A stretch of DNA of 5,122 nucleotides, taken from positions 1-5,122 of the forward strand of contig JAHEKD010000231.1 in the NCBI GenBank assembly GCA_024638545.1, written 5' to 3'. Below the pieces are notes generated by a model, which searched no databases, was not told the origin of the DNA, and worked only from the letters and a program-made list of their open reading frames with translations. Positions 1 through 4,850 of the stretch are shown one piece after another. Each line of letters opens with the position of its first letter. Positions within the stretch are counted from its first letter, which is position 1. The position numbers were made by a program, and so were the translations under genes. The DNA comes from Gammaproteobacteria bacterium. Its GTDB lineage: Bacteria > Pseudomonadota > Gammaproteobacteria > Arenicellales > JAHEKD01.

Positions 1-65
1 TCAAGCCCACAAGCCGAAATTCATTAAAAAAACAACCATATACAAATGCTTTATATCAGGGCAAT

Positions 66-81
66 GGTCATTGACATGACC
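66..81. repeat. Short perfect dyad downstream of phoQ
   Basis: GGTCAT (66-71) and ATGACC (76-81) are perfect reverse complements separated by the four bases TGAC. The dyad abuts the larger hairpin at 82-141 with no gap, so a transcript leaving phoQ would meet two consecutive hairpins. It could be a protein-binding palindrome or part of a 3'-end structure. No T-run follows on the minus strand, so it is not a classical intrinsic terminator by itself. Confidence 0.45.
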
Positions 82-141
82 GCGTCCGCGCAGCGCTTTG
101 CAGGGCGAAATAAATGCAGTGCACGCAGCGCGTGCGGACGC
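82..141 (-). terminator. Large GC-rich hairpin after phoQ stop (possible 3'-end or REP-like element)
   Basis: The outer arms GCGTCCGC (82-89) and GCGGACGC (134-141) are perfect 8-bp reverse complements. Pairing continues inward with one imperfect position (90/133), pair 91/132, one bulged base (92), then five more pairs (93-97 with 127-131). This leaves a loop of about 29 bases. The arm at 121-135 can alternatively fold alone as GCACGC-AGC-GCGTGC. The structure begins nine bases past the phoQ stop codon, the expected place for an operon-end element. There is no T-tract directly after it on the minus strand; the nearest run of seven T is much further on, at 26-32. Transcript stabilisation, a REP-like repeat or Rho-assisted termination therefore fit as well as intrinsic termination. 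Confidence 0.4.
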
Positions 142-150
142 AAATATTCA

Positions 151-1521
151 CTAATAGGCCTGGAATTGAATGATCACCTTGCAGCCGCCCAATTCACTCT
201 TGGTAAAATCCAGCGTTCCCGAATAGCTTTCGACAATTTCGCGTACCACACCAAGCCCAATACCCTGGCCGGGTGGCCCCTCTCGCTCATCGCCCCGCAC
301 GCCGCGCTGTGTCAGCCATTTGATTTTATCGTGATCGATTCCCGGTCCGTCGTCTTCGACCGTAATCGTTATTGTGGAGCGTCGTTCTCCGTCTGCAGTC
401 GATTTAGACACATCCACTTTGATTATTGAATTTGCCCATTTATAGGCATTGTCCATGACGTTGCCCAGGACTTCCATTAAATCACCCTTTTCACCGGAAA
501 AACATGCCTTGTCGTCAATGTAGAGCTCGGAACGAAGATGTTTATCCATGTATACCTTGTTTAAGGCTCTGTGCAACTGATCTGCAACGGGTTTTATGAG
601 AATTGGCTTGTTAAACGTTTGCTTGCCGGAAACAGCGGCTCTTTGAAGCTGATAATCGACAATTTCCTGCATCCGCCAGACCTGCTCGAAAACTGTATCC
701 GCAGAAATGCCTGAAATCTTGTTTTGTTCAAAATAGCCCTGAAGCACGGCTAACGGCGTCTTAAGACTGTGCGCCAGATCACCCAGGGTATTTCGATAAC
801 GAACAAGATGATTGCGTTCATTACGAATTAAATCATTTATGCTATTAGTCAGGTGGGCTAATTCCTTGGGGTATTTTCCACTTAACGAATTTATTTCACC
901 GCTTTCAATCGCACGAATCTCACCCGCAACTTTCCGAAGTGGACGCAATCCCCAGTGGACAACCAGGCCCTGCACGAGCAGCAGGAAAATCGCCAGGGTA
1001 GCCAGCCAGAACCAGAGCGTTTTTCGATAGCTGTTTATTTCTCCCTGGTAGCGCTGCAGGTCCTCAGCGATGGTAAACACATATCGATTGAAGTCATTGT
1101 TAACCTGCCAGGCCACACCAAAATTCAGGATGAAATAGCCTTCCCGGTTGTCATTTTCCTGTTGCGAAAATGACATGATGCCGGTTTTAAGCATGGGTAT
1201 ATCAGGTAATTCAACGCCGAGCAAAGATGGCGATTTCCAAATATGTTTCGATGTTTCAGAACTGATGACCGATGCATACAAACCGGAACCAGGTAATGAA
1301 AAACGCCGTTCCAGAAGATTATTAGCTACATTTAACATGCCGTTTTCATTGACATCCGAAGCAGCCAGAAAGGCGTAGAGATAGCCAACCAGTGCCTCTC
1401 GGTGCGAGGTTAGCACACTGTCGCGGTAGGCTTTATCCAGGGCAATTCCGGTAACACCCAGAAAACAGATTAGAACAATAAATGCGGAGAGAAATAAGCG
1501 TTTTCGTAGGGATAGCTGCAA
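151..1521 (-). CDS. phoQ: PhoQ-type sensor histidine kinase
   Basis: This is an inner-membrane sensor kinase that should autophosphorylate on histidine and pass the phosphate to the PhoP-type regulator encoded just upstream. Visible order: basic N-terminus and first membrane helix (about residues 9-28), periplasmic sensor (about 30-168), second membrane helix (about 169-190), HAMP linker (about 190-240), H-box HSLKTPLAVLQ with phosphoacceptor H251, N-box with N354 and N358, G1 box DDGPGI (390-395) and G2 box GQGIGLG (418-424). The H-box, the VEDDGPGI stretch and the C-terminal LGG are very close to enterobacterial PhoQ. The length is 456 residues against about 486 in E. coli. The sensor lacks the run of acidic residues that binds divalent cations in enteric PhoQ, so the stimulus may differ. 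The start is TTG (1519-1521): no ATG or GTG lies in frame between the phoP end and the first membrane helix, and the resulting N-terminus (MQLSLRKRLFLSAF) has the expected positive-then-hydrophobic form. It lies 11 bases after phoP without a clear Shine-Dalgarno, suggesting translational coupling. Confidence 0.9.
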   Translation of the reverse strand: MQLSLRKRLFLSAFIVLICFLGVTGIALDKAYRDSVLTSHREALVGYLYAFLAASDVNENGMLNVANNLLERRFSLPGSGLYASVISSETSKHIWKSPSLLGVELPDIPMLKTGIMSFSQQENDNREGYFILNFGVAWQVNNDFNRYVFTIAEDLQRYQGEINSYRKTLWFWLATLAIFLLLVQGLVVHWGLRPLRKVAGEIRAIESGEINSLSGKYPKELAHLTNSINDLIRNERNHLVRYRNTLGDLAHSLKTPLAVLQGYFEQNKISGISADTVFEQVWRMQEIVDYQLQRAAVSGKQTFNKPILIKPVADQLHRALNKVYMDKHLRSELYIDDKACFSGEKGDLMEVLGNVMDNAYKWANSIIKVDVSKSTADGERRSTITITVEDDGPGIDHDKIKWLTQRGVRGDEREGPPGQGIGLGVVREIVESYSGTLDFTKSELGGCKVIIQFQAY

Positions 1522-1532
1522 CTTTAGAAAGA

Positions 1533-2210
1533 TCAGGAGAAAGGGATGTTGAAGCGATAACCTCTGCCACGTAAAGTTTCAATTGGCTGTATAAGATTTT
1601 CCGGATCCAGCTTCCTTCGCAGGCGCCCGATGAAAACTTCGATGACGTTACTGTCCCGCTCAGCATCTTCTTCGTAGATATGCTCTGTCAGCTCGGACTT
1701 GGAAATGACCTTGCCGGTATTCAGCATTAGGTACTGTAACAGGCGATACTCGTATGCGGTTAAATCCAGCTGTTTACCGGATACGGAAACAGCCTGGGAG
1801 TGTGTATCCATCTCGATCTCACCGCAACGAACAACCGAGTCTGCAACGCCTGCCGCACGGCGAACCAGCGCACGAAGGCGAGCCAGCAGTTCCTCTATGT
1901 GAAATGGCTTAACCATATAATCGTCTGCACCGGCCTCCAGCCCCTCAACTTTTTCCTGCCAGCGCGAGCGCGCGGTAAGGATTAGTACGGGATAACTGTA
2001 GCCTTCGGTTCGCAGTGTCTTGATGAGATCCACACCACTGATTACAGGCAAACCTATATCAACGATGGCAACATCAATTGGATACTCGCGAGCATAGTAC
2101 AGGCCGGTTTCACCATCATCGGCTGTATCGACAACGTAACCCGATTCTCTTAGTTTCTGAGCAAGCTGATTTCGTAAACTTTGCTCATCTTCAATAACTA
2201 ATACACGCAT
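1533..2210 (-). CDS. phoP: PhoP-type response regulator (OmpR/PhoB class)
   Basis: This is a cytoplasmic DNA-binding response regulator of 225 residues, the usual length for the family. The receiver domain (about 1-118) shows the acidic pocket E7-D8, phosphoacceptor D51 in IVDIGLP, switch residue T79 (LTAR), and K101 in the KPFH motif. The WQEKVEGLEAGADDY segment is characteristic of PhoP rather than OmpR or PhoB. The winged-helix output domain (about 127-225) shows LTAYEYRLLQYL, the recognition-helix region SNVIEVFIGRLRRKL, and the final hairpin RGRGYRF. The ATG start has a good Shine-Dalgarno, AAGGA on the minus strand at 2218-2222. phoP sits 38 bases behind the PepSY gene and 11 bases before phoQ, so the three are probably co-transcribed. 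The cognate partner is almost certainly the adjacent kinase. Target genes cannot be told from this window; autoregulation is likely from family behaviour, but I see no canonical 11-bp-period PhoP box. Confidence 0.94.
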   Translation of the reverse strand: MRVLVIEDEQSLRNQLAQKLRESGYVVDTADDGETGLYYAREYPIDVAIVDIGLPVISGVDLIKTLRTEGYSYPVLILTARSRWQEKVEGLEAGADDYMVKPFHIEELLARLRALVRRAAGVADSVVRCGEIEMDTHSQAVSVSGKQLDLTAYEYRLLQYLMLNTGKVISKSELTEHIYEEDAERDSNVIEVFIGRLRRKLDPENLIQPIETLRGRGYRFNIPFS

Positions 2211-2248
2211 AAGGGTTTCCTTTGAATGAATAAAATCCTGGAATTAAA

Positions 2249-2515
2249 TTATTCTGTAAAAGTATGAGGTGCGACGTCCATAAACTGGATGCGGCCTTCC
2301 TTTAAAAATTTAACCCGCCAGACATTGGCACCTGACTCCAGGGATCGCTGTTTGACATCGAGAATGCGCCCACCGGTTTCCTGTTTGACATGGTGGACAG
2401 CTTTTTCTTTTGTCGGCATGGATTTCAACTTGGATTTTGATTGCGCATGCAGTGTCGGGCTCGCGCTATATACTATAGCGGAGAGTATTAAACTTATGGT
2501 GATTAATTTGCCCAT
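2249..2515 (-). CDS. Exported PepSY-domain small protein
   Basis: This is an 88-residue protein. It has a Sec-type signal peptide (K3 followed by a hydrophobic stretch to about residue 18), with likely cleavage after LHA at residue 24. The mature part is small and basic at first (SKSKLKSM) and then a single PepSY-like unit (about residues 37-83), recognisable from the KAVHHVKQETGGRILDVK start and the WRVKFL...GRIQFMDV strand pair. PepSY proteins are often periplasmic and are thought to inhibit peptidases or modulate partner proteins; small ones are repeatedly found beside two-component systems. Here it is the first gene of the operon, upstream of phoP, so a periplasmic accessory role for the PhoQ-type sensor is a reasonable inference but unproven. 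The ATG at 2513-2515 is preceded only by a weak GCGGG ribosome-binding sequence. The promoter at 2612-2639 would give it a leader of about 90 bases. Confidence 0.82.
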   Translation of the reverse strand: MGKLITISLILSAIVYSASPTLHAQSKSKLKSMPTKEKAVHHVKQETGGRILDVKQRSLESGANVWRVKFLKEGRIQFMDVAPHTFTE

Positions 2516-2549
2516 TATGTGTGCCCGCAGCGTTTTTCAATCAGTAAGA

Positions 2550-2617
2550 TATAATTCAAGTTTGCGCATTTAAGCCGTCAGCAGACGCTGATAAACATGC
2601 TAAACTTGAAAATTATA
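2550..2617. repeat. Long inverted repeat with a TATAAT box in each arm
   Basis: TTCAAGTTT (2555-2563) and AAACTTGAA (2602-2610) are perfect 9-bp reverse complements. The similarity continues outward after a two-base offset, so that TATAAT lies on the plus strand at 2550-2555 and on the minus strand at 2612-2617, each followed by the same CAAGTTT sequence. The two boxes therefore face each other. The minus one has a good -35 and is a convincing -10. The plus one has no recognisable -35 at 15-19 bases, so its role as an mltA promoter is weak. A second smaller dyad, TCAGC-AGAC-GCTGA (2578-2591), lies inside the repeat. In RNA the whole region could form a stem with an internal hairpin. Confidence 0.5.
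2592..2605. repeat. TAAAC direct repeat with 9-bp period
   Basis: TAAAC occurs at 2592-2596 and again at 2601-2605; read on the minus strand this is GTTTA-N4-GTTTA. The half-site resembles the PhoP box half-site (T/G)GTTTA, but the period is 9 bp instead of the canonical 11, so I do not call it a PhoP box. It sits just downstream of the minus-strand -10, around the predicted transcription start, where a bound protein would more likely repress than activate. It could also be coincidence in AT-rich DNA. Confidence 0.25.
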
Positions 2618-2619
2618 GT
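2592..2619 (+). promoter_or_regulatory. Possible weak promoter for mltA
   Basis: TAAACA (2592-2597) and TATAGT (2614-2619) are separated by 16 bases and match 4/6 and 5/6 of the sigma-70 consensus. Transcription would start near 2626, about 50 bases before the mltA GTG. This site overlaps the -10 of the minus-strand operon promoter, so the two could not be occupied at once. It is a guess from hexamer matching; the alternative plus-strand TATAAT at 2550-2555 has a better -10 but no -35. Confidence 0.25.
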
Positions 2620-2639
2620 TTTACAGCCTGAATTGCCAA
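2612..2639 (-). promoter_or_regulatory. Sigma-70 promoter for the pepSY-phoP-phoQ operon
   Basis: On the minus strand TTGGCA (2634-2639; 5/6 match to TTGACA) is followed after 16 bases by a perfect TATAAT (2612-2617). This is the best sigma-70 match I found in the window and points at the operon. Transcription should begin near 2605, giving a leader of about 90 bases before the PepSY start. A perfect dyad (2637-2656) overlaps and extends upstream of the -35, suggesting control by a dimeric DNA-binding protein. Confidence 0.6.
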
Positions 2640-2656
2640 TGAATCTAAATTCATTG
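2637..2656. promoter_or_regulatory. Perfect 8-bp palindrome at the operon -35 (candidate operator)
   Basis: CAATGAAT (2637-2644) and ATTCATTG (2649-2656) are perfect reverse complements around a four-base centre, CTAA. The dyad overlaps three bases of the minus-strand -35 and runs upstream, and it lies 21 bases before the mltA GTG. The heptamer ATTGCCA is also repeated directly at 2632-2638 and 2653-2659, exactly 21 bp apart (two helical turns). Such placement fits an operator for a dimeric regulator that could affect both divergent genes. The binding protein is unknown, and the spacing is not that of a canonical PhoP box. Confidence 0.4.
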
Positions 2657-2677
2657 CCAGCACCCTTTTAAAACATT

Positions 2678-3706
2678 GTGATTCCAAAAAGACTCACCAT
2701 ATTGGGCCTGGTTATTTACCTGTACTCACCCTTACTGGCTGCTGACGAGTTCACATTAGCCAAACTGCCGGGGTGGCAGCAGGACAGTCTCAGCCATGCC
2801 TGGAGCAGCTGGCAAAAATCCTGCACCGCACTAACAATACGAAAGTTAAGGCAGTGGCGCAACGTTTGCATCAGCTCCATGGAGGTTGATGCCGGGGACA
2901 TCCGTGCCATTCGCACATTTTTTGAACAGAATTTTAAAATTACACCCATTTTAGATGCTGACGGCAGCGCCAGCGGGATCATAACCGGCTACTATGAGCC
3001 CGTGCTGGCAGGCAGCATGCTAGCGGATAATGACTATCGTTACCCAATATACGGTATGCCCGCATCAGCCTCTGTACGGACGCTCTCAAGGCAGGAAATT
3101 ACTGAGAATCCCCAGGCATTTAAACAGCATATCATTGCCTGGACCAATAACCCCTATGATCTGTTTTTCCTCCATATTCAGGGCAGCGGCCTGATAAAGT
3201 TTAAAGACGGCACGCTCAAATCTCTGCTCTATGCTGGCAATAATGATCATGAATACACATCTATTGGTAAAGTACTTGCCAATCGGGGCGTCATGCGCAA
3301 AGGTGAAATTTCCATGCAGACATTAAAACGGTGGCTGATTGACAATCCGGATCAGGCCGTCGATGTTATGCGCAAAAACAGGCGATTCATATACTTCAAG
3401 CTATCTGAATTAAACCTTAGTGAGTCTGGGCCGCGGGGCTCACTCAATGTACCTCTCACACCCATGCGCAGTATTGCCATTGATCCACAACAGGTCATTC
3501 TGGGCAGTCCCATTTGGCTCGACACAACCCTGCCCTCGAAAGATCAACCCGAGGTTTTTCAAAAATTGGTTTTCGCTCAGGATACCGGGGCGGCAATTAA
3601 AGGCCGAATCAGGGCTGATCTGTTTTTTGGTCGAGGAGAGCAGGCAGAATTTCTAGCGGGAAACATGAATCAGACAGGCAGGATGTACCTGCTCACACCC
3701 AAATAA
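2678..3706 (+). CDS. mltA: Membrane-bound-type lytic murein transglycosylase A (MltA family)
   Basis: MltA cleaves the MurNAc-GlcNAc glycosidic bond of peptidoglycan in the periplasm, leaving 1,6-anhydro-MurNAc ends. The 342-residue protein has a signal sequence (K4-R5, then a hydrophobic stretch to A22), the MltA barrel domain with TGYYEPVLAGS (103-113), LHIQGSG and the DGTLKSLLYAGNNDHEY segment, then VPLTPMRSIAIDP leading into the C-terminal 3D domain. Conserved aspartates are visible at D282 (WLDT), D302 (AQDTG) and D314 (RADLFFG), the last two being the family's key region. C49 and C64 could form a disulphide. E. coli MltA is an outer-membrane lipoprotein; here the would-be lipobox reads LLAAD, with Asp where Cys is needed, so the protein is probably soluble or differently anchored. 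GTG is the only in-frame start that keeps the signal peptide: an in-frame TAA lies six bases before it. No Shine-Dalgarno is visible, so expression may be low. Confidence 0.93.
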   Translation: MIPKRLTILGLVIYLYSPLLAADEFTLAKLPGWQQDSLSHAWSSWQKSCTALTIRKLRQWRNVCISSMEVDAGDIRAIRTFFEQNFKITPILDADGSASGIITGYYEPVLAGSMLADNDYRYPIYGMPASASVRTLSRQEITENPQAFKQHIIAWTNNPYDLFFLHIQGSGLIKFKDGTLKSLLYAGNNDHEYTSIGKVLANRGVMRKGEISMQTLKRWLIDNPDQAVDVMRKNRRFIYFKLSELNLSESGPRGSLNVPLTPMRSIAIDPQQVILGSPIWLDTTLPSKDQPEVFQKLVFAQDTGAAIKGRIRADLFFGRGEQAEFLAGNMNQTGRMYLLTPK

Positions 3707-3720
3707 TTTCGGAATTATTT
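3701..3720. terminator. Perfect 20-base palindrome between convergent mltA and rnd
   Basis: AAATAATT (3701-3708) and AATTATTT (3713-3720) are perfect reverse complements around TCGG. The left arm contains the mltA TAA stop, and the right arm contains two bases of the rnd stop. Being symmetrical, it would form the same hairpin in both convergent transcripts, so it may act as a bidirectional 3'-end signal. The stem is entirely A/T and there is no following T-run on either strand, so it would be a weak intrinsic terminator at best. Confidence 0.35.
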
Positions 3721-4810
3721 ACTGCTTCAGCAGCTGTGCCCGCCATCCCTGCGCAAGCCGCCCCTGACCCGTTTGCACGAATTCGACCATGTCTTTACGC
3801 GTGCCCAGACGGGTTGACGGAATTCTGTATTGCTCAGATTTAATCATTATGAGTTTGCGCAGACTATTTATTTGCTGTTTTTGTGCTTCAGATAGCTTAC
3901 CGCTATTTAACCAAACGGCATCCACATCACCCTGATGTCTGAATTTTTCAACGAGGCCATATAATTGTGCCAGATATTTTTTATTAAATCGTATATCTTC
4001 AGCCACAATGGTTTTCAGTTCCTTCAAACTACCAGGCATATTCTGAGCGATATCAGTGACCGTCTTGTCTTTGATTATCCAGAATTTTGGCCTGTCCTTT
4101 TCCTGCGCTATTTTCTCACGCCAGTTAACAACTGCTTTTACAAGCTGCTGAGCCTGCGAACTTAATCGATGTGAGACTTTAAAATTCATGTATGCGTTTT
4201 CAGGCGTTACTTGAAAACTCAGCATTCTCTCGAGTTCGTTGCCCTGTTCTTCCTCGAACCAGTCGACGAGTGATTTTTCATTGAGTAATCTGCATAACTG
4301 GTCATAAAGCGATTTCAGATAAGCAACATCGTTAATACTGTATTCGATTTGCTTCGAACTTAACGGGCGTTTTGCCCAATTGCTTCTTGTCTGAGACTTC
4401 GGCAGTTCAATGCCGATCAGGCTCTGAACCAGCGCTGCGTAACCAATCTGAGGTTCCAACCCGGAAAATTCAGCCGCTAACTGCGTATCAAACAGATTAT
4501 TAATCTGCATGTCACAATATTGCCCAAGCACTTCTATATCCTGGGAGGCAGAATGAAGGATTTTGACAGTTCGCTGCTCAGCTAATAATCTTGAAATAAT
4601 GTCCGAAAAATCAAAACTCAGCGGATCAAGACAGACCGACATTTCCTCACAGGCCAATTGCACCAGGCACAGTTGTGGGTAATAGGTTCTCTCCCGCATG
4701 AATTCTGTATCCAGCCCCAGCCAGCGGCATCGTTCAAAACAACCGGCGATCTCATTCCACTGTGACCGTGTGGTGATGTATTTATGATTTGATTTAAGTA
4801 TTTTATTCAC
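3719..4810 (-). CDS. rnd: Ribonuclease D
   Basis: RNase D is a cytoplasmic 3'-to-5' exoribonuclease that trims the 3' ends of tRNA precursors and other small stable RNAs. The 363-residue length is close to the 375 of E. coli. All residues of the DEDDy catalytic set are present: D34 and E36 in LDTEF (Exo I), D91 in HSASQD (Exo II), and Y157 with D161 in YSINDVAYL (Exo III). These coordinate two metal ions. The nuclease domain (about 10-190) is followed by an HRDC domain (about 213-290, with VVNWREKIAQEKDRPKFWII), and a C-terminal helical region that matches the second HRDC-like domain of the family. The start is GTG (4808-4810); an in-frame TAG lies 9 bases upstream, so no earlier start is possible, and the first catalytic Asp is at a family-typical distance. 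The Shine-Dalgarno is weak. E. coli rnd is also known to use a non-ATG start (UUG), so weak initiation may be a conserved trait. Confidence 0.95.
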   Translation of the reverse strand: MNKILKSNHKYITTRSQWNEIAGCFERCRWLGLDTEFMRERTYYPQLCLVQLACEEMSVCLDPLSFDFSDIISRLLAEQRTVKILHSASQDIEVLGQYCDMQINNLFDTQLAAEFSGLEPQIGYAALVQSLIGIELPKSQTRSNWAKRPLSSKQIEYSINDVAYLKSLYDQLCRLLNEKSLVDWFEEEQGNELERMLSFQVTPENAYMNFKVSHRLSSQAQQLVKAVVNWREKIAQEKDRPKFWIIKDKTVTDIAQNMPGSLKELKTIVAEDIRFNKKYLAQLYGLVEKFRHQGDVDAVWLNSGKLSEAQKQQINSLRKLIMIKSEQYRIPSTRLGTRKDMVEFVQTGQGRLAQGWRAQLLKQ

Positions 4811-4818
4811 GTTTCAGC

Positions 4819-4824
4819 TACAAT
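4819..4824 (+). promoter_or_regulatory. Possible -10 box in the rnd / membrane-protein divergent gap
   Basis: TACAAT (4819-4824) on the plus strand matches 5/6 of the -10 consensus and would start transcription near 4831, about 20 bases before the ATG at 4851. No good -35 lies at normal spacing. Only 40 bases separate the two divergent start codons, so promoters for both genes must overlap or extend into the opposite gene. I found no convincing rnd promoter. Confidence 0.2.
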
Positions 4825-4850
4825 TGCGCTTGAGAATCGGTGGACACATA

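Larger units (their letters stand above)
1..150. other. Intergenic stretch, no supportable gene
   Basis: No open frame in these 150 bases shows recognisable protein features. All three plus-strand frames close by position 78, so the tail of a gene entering from the left cannot be excluded. The stretch contains the two dyads described separately and a run of seven A (26-32), which is a T-run when read from the phoQ side. No hairpin of note directly precedes that run on the minus strand. Confidence 0.5.

Noticed and set aside
21..60. Intrinsic terminator using the T-run (minus strand, 26-32)
   Set aside because: Only a weak AT-rich partial dyad precedes the run; the strong hairpins at 66-141 are too far upstream to work with it.
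46..429. 127-codon plus-strand open frame over the phoQ 3' end
   Set aside because: Most of it is antisense to the clear ATP-binding domain of phoQ. The translation has no recognisable domain and low-complexity, Arg/Ser/Cys-rich composition.
1433..1666. 77-codon minus-strand frame across the phoP-phoQ junction
   Set aside because: It overlaps two strongly supported genes in another frame and shows no protein features; it is a frame shadow.
2289..2573. 94-codon plus-strand frame opposite the PepSY gene
   Set aside because: It is antisense to a gene with a clear signal peptide and PepSY domain, and no domain is recognisable in it.
2592..2605. Canonical PhoP box
   Set aside because: The GTTTA half-sites recur with a period of 9 bp, not 11, and lie downstream of the -10, so the match is not good enough to call autoregulation.
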